Shown: piece by piece, positions 1 through 9,810 of the stretch
Layout: each line of letters starts with the position of its first letter
How positions within the stretch are numbered: the stretch's first letter is position 1
Origin: Desulfurellales bacterium
GTDB taxonomy: Bacteria > Campylobacterota_A > Desulfurellia > Desulfurellales > Hippeaceae
Direction: 5' to 3'
DNA length: 64,000 nt
Assembly (NCBI GenBank): GCA_027035575.1
Contig: JALVUQ010000086.1
Coordinates: 1 to 64,000, forward strand
Made by a program: the position numbers and the translations under genes
The notes under the pieces: model-generated
What the model was told of the DNA's origin: nothing
Database searches by the model: none
The model's input: the letters and a program-made list of their open reading frames with translations, nothing else

Positions 1-254
1 ACGGCGATGACAGCATAACCAAACAAAAGCTCGAAGAGATGTCAAACAGAATAATATCATTGGCAAAGCTGTTCAATATAAGAGAAAATCCCGACAGAAT
101 AGACGAGCTTGAAAAATTGCCCGAAAGGCTGTTTAAAGAACCGCTTGAAAACGGTAAGATAATGGACAGAGAGATATTCGACAATATGCTTAAAGAGTAT
201 TACCAACTAAGAGGGTGGAACAATAGAGGTATTCCGCCTAAGATGGAAATTTAA
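1..254 (+). CDS. Aldehyde:ferredoxin oxidoreductase, C-terminal end (partial)
   Basis: This gene enters from the left edge; only its last 83 codons (frame from base 3) are visible. The fragment has the pattern of the C-terminal domain of tungsten/molybdenum aldehyde:ferredoxin oxidoreductases: KLFNIRENPDR, then LPERLFKEPL, then EYYQLRGW and a final GIPPK. In that family the enzyme oxidises aldehydes to carboxylic acids with ferredoxin as acceptor in the cytoplasm, using a pterin-bound W or Mo and one [4Fe-4S]. The catalytic domains lie outside the window, so substrate and metal cannot be judged. The next gene begins six bases downstream, suggesting one transcript. Confidence 0.85.
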   Translation, partial: GDDSITKQKLEEMSNRIISLAKLFNIRENPDRIDELEKLPERLFKEPLENGKIMDREIFDNMLKEYYQLRGWNNRGIPPKMEI

Positions 255-260
255 GAGTTT

Positions 261-494
261 GTGCTTACGATAAGGTGCGCAAAGTGCAAAGCCAAGATAT
301 TTAAGTATAAAAAGATTGGCAAAGGAAGAATTCTTAGGTGTTGGAAGGAGAGAATAAGCGAAGACTACTCACAAAAAGACGGAAATTTGATTAAATGCGT
401 CTGCGGAGCTGTGATTGGAACGGATGAAGGTTTGTATATCAAGATGAAGCAGGGCTCATTCACAGCCTCCGGCACCTACTCTACAAAAAAATGA
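261..494 (+). CDS. Small zinc-ribbon-like protein
   Basis: A 77-residue protein that I cannot name. It begins at a GTG with a weak upstream purine run. Five cysteines are visible: C6 and C9 in a C-x2-C knuckle, C27, and C46/C48 in CVCG. This arrangement fits a small zinc ribbon; the rest is basic and has no membrane segment. It lies six bases after the aldehyde oxidoreductase gene, and its stop overlaps the ATG of the HemW-like gene (ATGA), so it is probably translated with both. A role in metal or cofactor handling for the oxidoreductase would be a guess. Confidence 0.6.
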   Translation: MLTIRCAKCKAKIFKYKKIGKGRILRCWKERISEDYSQKDGNLIKCVCGAVIGTDEGLYIKMKQGSFTASGTYSTKK

Positions 495-1606
495 ATAACA
501 AAATCTACCTATATGTTCATATTCCTTTTTGCTACAAAAAATGTCCCTACTGCGCTTTTGTTTCCTATGAGAAACGCTTATCGTCACTGGCATTATATAT
601 AAAAAGACTGATTGATGAGATAAAAGATTTTAAAACATCAAAAGTTGTGCAAAGCATCTATTTTGGCGGCGGCACACCCTCAACACTCAAAATCAAGCAT
701 ATTGAAAGCGTATTGAATGCCGTATATTCAAATTTTACAGTTGACAAAAATGCTGAGATAACGTTTGAGTCAAACCCCGTATCGTTAAAAATCGATTATT
801 TAAAAGGGCTGAAAAGTCTTGGAATCAACCGTTTAAGTATAGGTGTCCAATCGTTTATGGATTCAAAGTTAAAAATACTCGGCAGACTTCACGACAGCCA
901 AAAAGCTTTTAAAGCTGTGAAAAATGCTCAAGATACGGGTTTTAATAATATAAGCATAGATTTGATTTACGGACTTAACGAAACAGAAAAAGATATGGAA
1001 TTTGAACTAAAAAACGCCTGTTCTCTGGATGTTCAACACATATCAACCTATATGCTGTCAATAGAAAAAGGAACGCTGTTTGAGAAATTATTCAAAAGCG
1101 GAGAGCTTACAATATCCAACGATGAAGATACGGCAAACCTGTATCTTTTTATTTCGGACTACTTAAAAAGTGCCGGATATAAACACTACGAAATATCGAA
1201 TTTTGCAAAGGGTGGATTTGAAAGCAATCACAACAGTGCATACTGGCTCGGATACGACTATCGCGGCTTCGGCGTTTCGGCAAGCTCGTTTGTTGATGGT
1301 ATAAGGTTTAAGAATACGGATAGTTTGGATAACTATATTAACAAAAAAAACTATGTTGTTTATGAAAAACAACTCGATGAAATTGATAAAATCAAAGAGG
1401 CTTTTGTTTTGCTTTTGAGAATGAAAGACGGAGTTGAGATAGAACATTTTAACAAACGCTATAACACAAATATAAAAAAGCTTTATAAAAATGAGCTCGA
1501 TAAATTTGAAAAGTTAGATATGATTAAAGAAAAAAACGGGCATATATTTTTAAACGGCGCAGAGGCAATGGTCGTTTCCAATGCAGTACTGAGTGAATTT
1601 ATATAA
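491..1606 (+). CDS. hemW: HemW-like radical SAM protein (coproporphyrinogen III oxidase-like)
   Basis: A 371-residue radical SAM enzyme. The cluster motif C-x3-C-x2-C is at C14, C18 and C21 (HIPFCYKKCPYC), followed by the SAM-binding glycine motif GGGTPS at 59-64. The start and spacing of the cluster motif (Y-V-H-I-P-F-C) match the HemN/HemW family, and the length matches HemW (about 370-390) rather than HemN (about 450). HemW proteins are heme chaperones in studied cases; many are annotated as oxygen-independent coproporphyrinogen oxidases. The ATG overlaps the stop of the zinc-ribbon gene. The gene converges on the YigZ gene with only one base between the two stops. Confidence 0.85.
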   Translation: MNNKIYLYVHIPFCYKKCPYCAFVSYEKRLSSLALYIKRLIDEIKDFKTSKVVQSIYFGGGTPSTLKIKHIESVLNAVYSNFTVDKNAEITFESNPVSLKIDYLKGLKSLGINRLSIGVQSFMDSKLKILGRLHDSQKAFKAVKNAQDTGFNNISIDLIYGLNETEKDMEFELKNACSLDVQHISTYMLSIEKGTLFEKLFKSGELTISNDEDTANLYLFISDYLKSAGYKHYEISNFAKGGFESNHNSAYWLGYDYRGFGVSASSFVDGIRFKNTDSLDNYINKKNYVVYEKQLDEIDKIKEAFVLLLRMKDGVEIEHFNKRYNTNIKKLYKNELDKFEKLDMIKEKNGHIFLNGAEAMVVSNAVLSEFI

Positions 1607-1607
1607 T

Positions 1608-2210
1608 CTACTCTAATATTTTTACATCCGCACCGAGGAGTTTGAGCCTTCTAAAGACATTTTCCGTGAGTTTTCGAGCAATATCTACCTTAACGACACA
1701 CCTTTTTTTATTCTCAATCTTCAATACATTCAATTTGTTCTTACTTATAATGCCCATAACACTATTTAAGTCAGCATAATCAAACTCCAAAAGCATAATC
1801 TTTTTATCTTCGGCTTTTATAATTTCTGCATTTTCAATTGCCGTCTTTGCGGCTGTTTTATAGGCATTTATAAGCCCGGGAATTCCGAGTTTTTTACCGC
1901 CGAAATATCTTACTACGACAATCAAGATATTTGTCAGACCAAAACTCTTTATCTGCCCCAACACTGCCGGTGCCGATGAATTGTGAGGCTCTTTATCGTC
2001 GCTTAACTGCACAACAACATCTTCAAAACCCAGCCTGAGAGCATAGACGTGATGACGTGCATCATAATACTTTTTGCGCAACTCTTTTCTGATTTCATCG
2101 GCTTCACCTTTTGTTTTTATCGGATAAGCAAATGCGTAAAAAACACTTCTTCTATCCTTAAATACTGCTGATGAGGGCTTAGCTATGGTTTTAAAAGTAG
2201 CACTTTCCAC
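1608..2210 (-). CDS. yigZ: YigZ/IMPACT family protein
   Basis: A 200-residue member of the YigZ/IMPACT (UPF0029) family. The N-terminal domain shows the hallmark stretch with DARHHVYALR, DDKEPHNSSAPAVLGQI and VVRYFGGKKLGIPGL (about residues 50-120); the C-terminal part (from about 135) fits the small ferredoxin-like DUF1949 domain. Eukaryotic IMPACT acts on the GCN1/GCN2 stress pathway; the bacterial function is not established. It is a single-gene unit on the minus strand, facing away from tRNA-Leu/metK, with about 265 bases of non-coding sequence upstream. Confidence 0.85.
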   Translation of the reverse strand: MESATFKTIAKPSSAVFKDRRSVFYAFAYPIKTKGEADEIRKELRKKYYDARHHVYALRLGFEDVVVQLSDDKEPHNSSAPAVLGQIKSFGLTNILIVVVRYFGGKKLGIPGLINAYKTAAKTAIENAEIIKAEDKKIMLLEFDYADLNSVMGIISKNKLNVLKIENKKRCVVKVDIARKLTENVFRRLKLLGADVKILE

Positions 2211-2264
2211 AAAAATTTCCCGTTTTTAAATTTTATTCTTCCTTTAATCTTCTATAAAAAAAGA

Positions 2265-2413
2265 GAGGCTTTGTCAAAAATGCTGCCGATAAGAAACCTA
2301 ATAACCTGTGCTGTCAATACGGATAAAAAGTTTTTTAGATAGACAGCCTCAAGTGGCACGATTCTGTCAAAATGCTGTAAATGCAGTCATATTTGGAAAC
2401 TGCAAACCGATAA
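2265..2413 (+). other. Non-coding stretch with stem and repeats upstream of tRNA-Leu
   Basis: No gene fits in 2211-2429. The stretch contains GAGGCT-TT-GTC at 2265-2275, which can pair with GACAGCCTC at 2342-2350 (9 bp with a two-base bulge). A direct repeat TGTCAAAA(A)TGCTG occurs at 2272-2285 and 2365-2377. The octamers GCCGATAA (2285-2292) and ACCGATAA (2406-2413) resemble sigma-28 -10 boxes, but no TAAA lies 15 bases upstream of either. Whether this is a structured leader, a small RNA or decayed sequence cannot be decided by eye. Confidence 0.3.
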
Positions 2414-2429
2414 AAGAGTGTTTATATAA

Positions 2430-2457
2430 TTGACATGATATTCATAATGGATATAAT
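2430..2457 (+). promoter_or_regulatory. Consensus sigma-70-type promoter for tRNA-Leu/metK operon
   Basis: A perfect TTGACA (-35) at 2430-2435 and a perfect TATAAT (-10) at 2452-2457 are separated by 16 bases. The expected start of transcription is about 2464, roughly 12 bases before the mature 5' end of tRNA-Leu. It is the best-matching promoter seen in the window and the only strong one upstream of the SAM-cycle run. Confidence 0.8.
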
Positions 2458-2476
2458 CCGTTTTGTTGAGAGAGTT

Positions 2477-2564
2477 GCCGAAGTGGCGGAATTGGTAGAC
2501 GCGCTAGATTCAGGGTCTAGTGGGCATTATGCTCGTAGGGGTTCGACTCCCCTCTTCGGCACCA
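2477..2564 (+). tRNA. tRNA-Leu (anticodon CAG)
   Basis: An 88-base class II tRNA. The acceptor stem GCCGAAG (2477-2483) pairs with CTTCGGC (2554-2560), followed by A and an encoded CCA (2562-2564). The anticodon stem CTAGA/TCTAG encloses the loop TTCAGGG with anticodon CAG at 2511-2513. The D-loop has GG, the long variable arm follows the anticodon stem, and the T-arm contains GGTTCGACTCC. The long variable arm and anticodon both indicate leucine. The metK start codon is only 23 bases after the CCA end. Confidence 0.97.
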
Positions 2565-2587
2565 TTTCTTTTTTTGGGGAGGAAGTT

Positions 2588-5006
<2,419 letters not shown>

Positions 5007-5022
5007 AATACAGGAGGAATTG

Positions 5023-6051
5023 ATGAAAGAAAAGGTATTGGATGCATTAAAGCAGGTTTTTTACCCCGGCAAAACACACAGCGTTGTTAATGAAGGAATA
5101 ATTGAAGATGTAGAAATTCAAGGGTCAAAGGTAGTTGTAAAAATAAAAACAGCCGAAAAAAATCAAGGCGTTATAGAGATGCTCAAACGCAGCATTCCTG
5201 CCGCACTAAAAAGGCTTGAAGGCATTGAAGATGTTGAACTTGAGATAGAAAAAGTTGTTGAAGAAAAAGAAAAGGTTTCAAATATACGCTACATCATTGC
5301 AACAACAAGCGGTAAAGGCGGTGTCGGAAAATCAACCGTCAGTGTTAACATTGCCGTCAGCCTGGCTAAGTTGGGTTTTAAAACCGGTCTGTTGGATGCC
5401 GATATATACGGACCTAACATCCCTACAATGATGGGCATAGACGGTGTCCCGGTTCAAATAGACAGGGAGCACAAGGATAAAATACTGCCCACGGAGAAAT
5501 ACGGCGTTAAAATTATATCCATAGGCAATATGATACCGAAAGATGCAGCAGTTATCTGGAGAGGCTCTTTAATACACTCGGCAATAAAACAGTTTATGGA
5601 GGATGTTTCTTGGGGCGATTTGGATTTTCTTGTTGTTGATTTGCCGCCGGGAACAGGCGACGCCCAGCTAACGCTTGCTCAGGAGTCAAAAGTGTCAGGA
5701 GGTATTATTGTCATAACACCTCAGCATGTTGCTATGAGTGACGCTATGAAGGCTAACGACTTTTTTAACAAACTAAAGATTCCGGTTTTGGGTGTTATAG
5801 AAAATATGAGCTACTTCATCTGTCCGCATTGCGGAAAAAGAAGCGATATATTCTCACACGGAGGCGGCAAAAAGTTTGCTGCTGAAAGCTCCTTGCCGTT
5901 TTTGGGAGAGATTCCCATAGATTTGGAAATTAGAGAAGGTGGCGATACAGGCAAACCTATAGTAACATCAAATCCGGATTCTCCGGTTTCCAAAGCGTTT
6001 GAAGATGCCGCCAGAAATATTGTCGAAAAGGTGAAGCTCTTAAACAGTTAA
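5023..6051 (+). CDS. Mrp/ApbC-type iron-sulfur carrier ATPase
   Basis: A 342-residue P-loop ATPase of the Mrp/NBP35 family, which carries and transfers [4Fe-4S] clusters. An N-terminal MIP18/DUF59-like domain (about 1-75) precedes the deviant Walker A motif TSGKGGVGKST near residue 100, and the cluster-binding C-x2-C (FICPHCGK) lies near residue 265. I chose ATG 5023 over the TTG three bases earlier because GGAGG lies five bases upstream of the ATG, and only two bases from the TTG. It follows ahcY by 16 bases. Confidence 0.92.
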   Translation: MKEKVLDALKQVFYPGKTHSVVNEGIIEDVEIQGSKVVVKIKTAEKNQGVIEMLKRSIPAALKRLEGIEDVELEIEKVVEEKEKVSNIRYIIATTSGKGGVGKSTVSVNIAVSLAKLGFKTGLLDADIYGPNIPTMMGIDGVPVQIDREHKDKILPTEKYGVKIISIGNMIPKDAAVIWRGSLIHSAIKQFMEDVSWGDLDFLVVDLPPGTGDAQLTLAQESKVSGGIIVITPQHVAMSDAMKANDFFNKLKIPVLGVIENMSYFICPHCGKRSDIFSHGGGKKFAAESSLPFLGEIPIDLEIREGGDTGKPIVTSNPDSPVSKAFEDAARNIVEKVKLLNS

Positions 6052-6062
6052 GGAGAGAAAAA

Positions 6063-6731
6063 ATGAGTATTTTTGACCTTTTTAGAAAATCCCCCTTTGC
6101 GGCACTAAACGAGATGATGAAAGAGGTTATGGAATGTACGAACAGGGTTCCGGCTCTGTATGAGGCTTTTTTAAACTCAGACAGAGAAAATATAGAAAAA
6201 ATAGCCAAAGAGATATCCGACCACGAGTATAAAACGGACTTAATCAAAAACGAGATAAGACAGAGTTTGCCGAACAGTATTTTTATGCCTGTTGCAAGAG
6301 GAGATTTGCTCCAAATTATCTCGGCTATGGACGCAATTGCCGATAAAACGGAAGACCTTGGCGTTTTAATGACATTCAAAACCATTACGGTACCGAATGA
6401 GATAAAGGCAGAAATAATGGATTTCGCAAAAAGTGTCATAGGCGTTGTTAAACTGTCAAAAGATGTAATTGAGGAGCTCGAAACTCTAAAGGCAGCCAGT
6501 TTTGCCGGTCCTGAAGCCGAATCGGTTTCTAATCTTCTCGACAAGATAAACGAATCGGAGCACGAAACCGATAAGTACCAATACAGCCTGACAAAAAAGG
6601 TTCTAAACTCCGAACAGGAGATGGATTGCGGCTCTTTGGTCTTGTGGTTGAAAATTATTGAAATAACCGGCGGCATAGCAAACTCAGCAGAAAAGATGGC
6701 TAACAGAATAAGGCTTATTATTTCGCAATAG
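6063..6731 (+). CDS. PhoU-like DUF47 protein, Pit accessory
   Basis: A 222-residue all-helical protein of the DUF47 (TIGR00153) family, distant relatives of PhoU. Repeated acidic metal-binding-type helices are seen (ISDHEYKTDLIKNEI, DAIADKTEDLG, ESEHETDKYQ). Such genes commonly sit directly before a Pit phosphate permease and are thought to modulate it; here the pit start is two bases after the stop. It is preceded by an aGGAGagaaaaa ribosome site 11 bases after the Mrp gene. Confidence 0.88.
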   Translation: MSIFDLFRKSPFAALNEMMKEVMECTNRVPALYEAFLNSDRENIEKIAKEISDHEYKTDLIKNEIRQSLPNSIFMPVARGDLLQIISAMDAIADKTEDLGVLMTFKTITVPNEIKAEIMDFAKSVIGVVKLSKDVIEELETLKAASFAGPEAESVSNLLDKINESEHETDKYQYSLTKKVLNSEQEMDCGSLVLWLKIIEITGGIANSAEKMANRIRLIISQ

Positions 6732-6733
6732 CT

Positions 6734-7981
6734 ATGGAACTATATATAATACTCATACTGTCGGCTGTAATAGGCTTCTATATGGCTTGGAATATAGGAG
6801 CCAACGACGTTGCCAACGCTATGGGAACAAGCGTTGGCGCAAGAAGCGTTACATTCAAACAGGCAATTATTATTGCTGCAATTTTTGAATTCTTGGGCGC
6901 AATGCTTGTCGGAAACCACGTAAGCCTGACCATAGCAAAAGGAATCGTAAATCCGCAGGACTATACAAACAACGCAATGATTTTCGCATACGGGATGCTT
7001 GCCACTCTGCTTTCTGCTGCTTTATGGGTAAACCTTGCAACAAAGCTCGGTATGCCGGTTTCAACAACTCACTCTATAGTCGGAGGAGTGATAGGCTTTG
7101 GCATTGTAAGTAAGGGCTTTGCTTCAATCAAATGGATTAAACTGGTATCCATTGTGGCAAGCTGGATAGTATCTCCAATCAGCGGCGGAATCATATCTTT
7201 TGCCATTTTTATATTTATCTCAAAATCAATACTTAGCAAAGAAAAGCCGGTTGTTGCAGCTAAAAAGTATGCTCCGTTTCTGGCTTTTCTTGTTGCCATA
7301 ATACTCGTGTTTTCTATGTTATATAAGGGATTGAAAAATCTGCACCTAAACTTGTCTTTTTCTCACGCTTTGATTATAGCCTCACTTGTAGGTATTGTTT
7401 TTGCCTTCTTTATATTTCTTGTGGTATCGAGAATTCCCGTTGACACCACCCTGCCCTACAAAAGAAGATTTCCTCAGGTTGAACGTGTTTTTGCCATACT
7501 TCAGCTTATAACGGCATCATATATGGCATTTTCACACGGGGCAAACGACGTGGCAAATGCCGTTGGTCCTTTAATGGGCGCGGTCTATGCAGGAGCTTTG
7601 GTTCATTCGCAAAATATAGCTATGCCCATATGGGTACTGAGCGTTGGTGCTGTCGGAATAGTTGTGGGGCTTTCGATGTACGGATATAAGGTTATACTTG
7701 TGGTTGGCAGAAAAATAACCGATATGACACCCTCAAGAGGCTTTGCAGCAGAATTCGGTGCAGCAACCACCGTTTTGGTCTGCTCCAAGATGGGATTACC
7801 CATTTCAACAACCCACACTCTCATAGGTTCGGTTATAGGAGTCGGGCTTGCAAGAGGAATTGGTGCCCTAAACGGTAAAGTGCTTAAAGATGTAGCCATA
7901 TCCTGGATTTTAACCATACCCATAGCCGCAATACTTTCTGCCGGGATTTTCTTATCGCTTCAAGGCATTTTCAGTTTATGA
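6734..7981 (+). CDS. pit: PiT-family inorganic phosphate transporter
   Basis: A 415-residue inner-membrane permease with about ten hydrophobic segments. The duplicated PiT signature is visible in both halves: NIGANDVANAMGTSVGA near residue 20 and SHGANDVANAVGPLMGA near residue 265. The paired STTHSIVGGVIG and STTHTLIGSVIG motifs are also present. PiT proteins take up phosphate or metal-phosphate complexes with H+ or Na+. The stop overlaps the start of the Ppx/GppA gene, tying phosphate uptake to polyphosphate or ppGpp-type phosphatase activity in one operon. Confidence 0.95.
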   Translation: MELYIILILSAVIGFYMAWNIGANDVANAMGTSVGARSVTFKQAIIIAAIFEFLGAMLVGNHVSLTIAKGIVNPQDYTNNAMIFAYGMLATLLSAALWVNLATKLGMPVSTTHSIVGGVIGFGIVSKGFASIKWIKLVSIVASWIVSPISGGIISFAIFIFISKSILSKEKPVVAAKKYAPFLAFLVAIILVFSMLYKGLKNLHLNLSFSHALIIASLVGIVFAFFIFLVVSRIPVDTTLPYKRRFPQVERVFAILQLITASYMAFSHGANDVANAVGPLMGAVYAGALVHSQNIAMPIWVLSVGAVGIVVGLSMYGYKVILVVGRKITDMTPSRGFAAEFGAATTVLVCSKMGLPISTTHTLIGSVIGVGLARGIGALNGKVLKDVAISWILTIPIAAILSAGIFLSLQGIFSL

Positions 7982-8901
7982 AATATGCAACCCTCGATAT
8001 GGGCACAAACACCGTCAGACTTTTAATTGCTCAAAAAAAGGAGGGCTGTCTATTTGACTTTATCTGTCAAAAAAGCAAAATTGCCAGAATCGGAGAGGGT
8101 TTCGGAAGCAATAAACTCATAAAAAAAGAGGCTTTAAAAAGAACCCTGAATATTCTTAGAGAGTATAAAAGCGTTATTAGAAAATACGATGTAAAAGAGG
8201 TTTTTGCAGCAGCTACAAGCGCTATAAGAGAAGCACAAAATCGTAAATGGTTTATTGAAAATATAAAACAAGCGGGTTTTGATATTGAGGTAATAACTCC
8301 GCAGCAAGAAGCCGAATTAACCCACATCGGAATAGTTTATATGCTAAAAGACATAATAAAAAACGGCAATTGGCTTGCATTCGATTTGGGTGGAGGCAGC
8401 ACCGAATTTATGTTTTCTTCAAAAAACAGACTGATAGATTCTTTCAGCATACCGCTTGGGGGCGTAAAACTGCTTGAGATGTTTATAAAAAATGACCCGC
8501 CCCAAGAAGATGAGCTTAATACGGCTGCAAAATATTTTAAAAAACAGCTTGAAGAATACATTCAAAGACCGCATAAACCGGATTTTATTGTAGGTAATGC
8601 GGGTACGGTCACATCACTCGCGGCAATCGATATGAATTTAACAACATACTCATTTGAAAAAACCGAAGGGTACAAACTAAAAAAAGAAAACATAGATAAG
8701 ATTCTTACAAAACTTACATCTATGAGCTCTCAAAAACGCCTTGAGACATACAATATACTTGAAAAAGGCAGAGAGGATGTTATTGTTGTGGGCGCCAAAA
8801 TTGTAAAAACAATATTGAACTTTTTTGATAAGGATTATATTATTACAACAAACGGCAGTTTAAGAGAAGGATTGCTTATAAAGAAGGTGTGTTATGGATG
8901 A
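7978..8901 (+). CDS. Ppx/GppA family phosphatase
   Basis: A 307-residue cytoplasmic enzyme of the exopolyphosphatase/guanosine pentaphosphatase family (ASKHA fold). The first phosphate motif DMGTNTVRLL (residues 7-16) and the second, AFDLGGGSTEF (about 137-147), are clear, with GNAGTVTSLAA further on. At about 300 residues it lacks the C-terminal HD-like domain of the long E. coli Ppx, as is common for the short form. Sequence alone does not separate polyphosphate from pppGpp hydrolysis; the position directly after a phosphate transporter favours polyphosphate turnover. Confidence 0.9.
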   Translation: MKYATLDMGTNTVRLLIAQKKEGCLFDFICQKSKIARIGEGFGSNKLIKKEALKRTLNILREYKSVIRKYDVKEVFAAATSAIREAQNRKWFIENIKQAGFDIEVITPQQEAELTHIGIVYMLKDIIKNGNWLAFDLGGGSTEFMFSSKNRLIDSFSIPLGGVKLLEMFIKNDPPQEDELNTAAKYFKKQLEEYIQRPHKPDFIVGNAGTVTSLAAIDMNLTTYSFEKTEGYKLKKENIDKILTKLTSMSSQKRLETYNILEKGREDVIVVGAKIVKTILNFFDKDYIITTNGSLREGLLIKKVCYG

Positions 8902-9223
8902 AAACAGAAAAGAACTATTTCTTATGCTAAAAAACAATGCAGAAGATATAAAAAATACCCTCAGCTCAAAAGAACTTCAACTTGCAAAACTCGATACGCT
9001 TTTAAGGGAAAGAAACAGGGTATTTGTAAAATTGAGGGATATACTGACCGAAACGTCGATAGATGACGAAGAAGAGGAACTCATTCAAGGAATGATAGAG
9101 GATAACGGCTTTATTTTAGAGAGGATGAATGAAATCAAGCAGGATATGGAGAGCAAATTTAACAAAAAGGAGAGCGACGCAAACAAGATTTCAAAATACT
9201 CCCCTGATAATCTGAAGGGGTAA
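8894..9223 (+). CDS. Coiled-coil protein of unknown function
   Basis: A 109-residue charged protein with no recognised domain. It has no signal or membrane segment and is predicted by eye to be mostly helical, with heptad-like runs (about residues 15-50 and 60-95) and an acidic centre (SIDDEEEEL). The start overlaps the end of the Ppx/GppA gene by eight bases. Its size and composition resemble small chaperones of the FlgN/FliT kind, but no flagellar gene is adjacent, so I leave it unnamed. Confidence 0.65.
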   Translation: MDENRKELFLMLKNNAEDIKNTLSSKELQLAKLDTLLRERNRVFVKLRDILTETSIDDEEEELIQGMIEDNGFILERMNEIKQDMESKFNKKESDANKISKYSPDNLKG

Positions 9224-9241
9224 AAAAGGAGGTTTTAAGCT

Positions 9242-9799
9242 ATGATTATCAAGAAAGACGACTGTATCCTCGTTGTTATCGATATGCAGGAAAAGTTAGC
9301 TAAAGTTATGCAAAATCTTGACAATACGACAAAAAACATAAGGCTGCTTATTGAGGCTGCAAACGAATTTAACATACCCATACTTTATACGGAACAATAT
9401 CCGAAAGGGCTCGGTGATACCATAGAGCCTTTAAAATCCCTCCTTGAAAAATACAAGGCTCAACGATTTGATAAGATGTCATTTTCAGCACTTTTGATAG
9501 ACGATATAAAAGATGCACTGGATAAGTCCGGGAAAAACACCGTTGTTTTAACGGGAATAGAGTCTCATATCTGCGTTCTCTCAACAGCGATAGATCTGCA
9601 GGATGCGGGCTTCGATGTTGTAATAGCCAATGATGCGGTTACATCAAGAGAAGAAGGTTTTTATAAAACTGCTATGGATTTTTATAACGGACAAAACATA
9701 CCTGTTATTCCAGCAGAATCAATTGTTTTTTACTGGATTGAGTTTGCAGGAACGGAATCGTTTAAAAAGTTGCAGAAAATAATTCTCGGGAGAGATTAG
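9242..9799 (+). CDS. Isochorismatase-family cysteine hydrolase
   Basis: A 185-residue hydrolase of the isochorismatase/nicotinamidase superfamily. The catalytic triad can be assigned by pattern: Asp in VVIDMQEKL near residue 13, a central Lys in the AQRFDKMSFSA region, and Cys in GIESHICVLST near residue 107. The family includes nicotinamidases, YcaC-like hydrolases and others; nothing here fixes the substrate. A good ribosome site (AGGAGG) precedes the ATG. Confidence 0.88.
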   Translation: MIIKKDDCILVVIDMQEKLAKVMQNLDNTTKNIRLLIEAANEFNIPILYTEQYPKGLGDTIEPLKSLLEKYKAQRFDKMSFSALLIDDIKDALDKSGKNTVVLTGIESHICVLSTAIDLQDAGFDVVIANDAVTSREEGFYKTAMDFYNGQNIPVIPAESIVFYWIEFAGTESFKKLQKIILGRD

Positions 9800-9810
9800 A
9801 CCTATAAATT

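Noticed and set aside
2285-2413. Sigma-28 promoters at the two CCGATAA boxes
   Set aside because: No TAAA lies 15 bases upstream of either box, unlike the motA site, and no flagellar gene follows.
2435-2587. Open frame in front of metK that would extend the protein by 51 codons
   Set aside because: It runs through the promoter -10 box and the whole tRNA-Leu; a proper ribosome site and the family N-terminus start at 2588.
2211-2587. SAM riboswitch upstream of metK
   Set aside because: No SAM-I, SAM-II or SMK-type conserved core was recognisable; the space next to metK is filled by the tRNA.
5957-6676. A 239-codon antisense open frame across the DUF47 gene
   Set aside because: It is the mirror of a well-supported gene, has no ribosome site and no family likeness.
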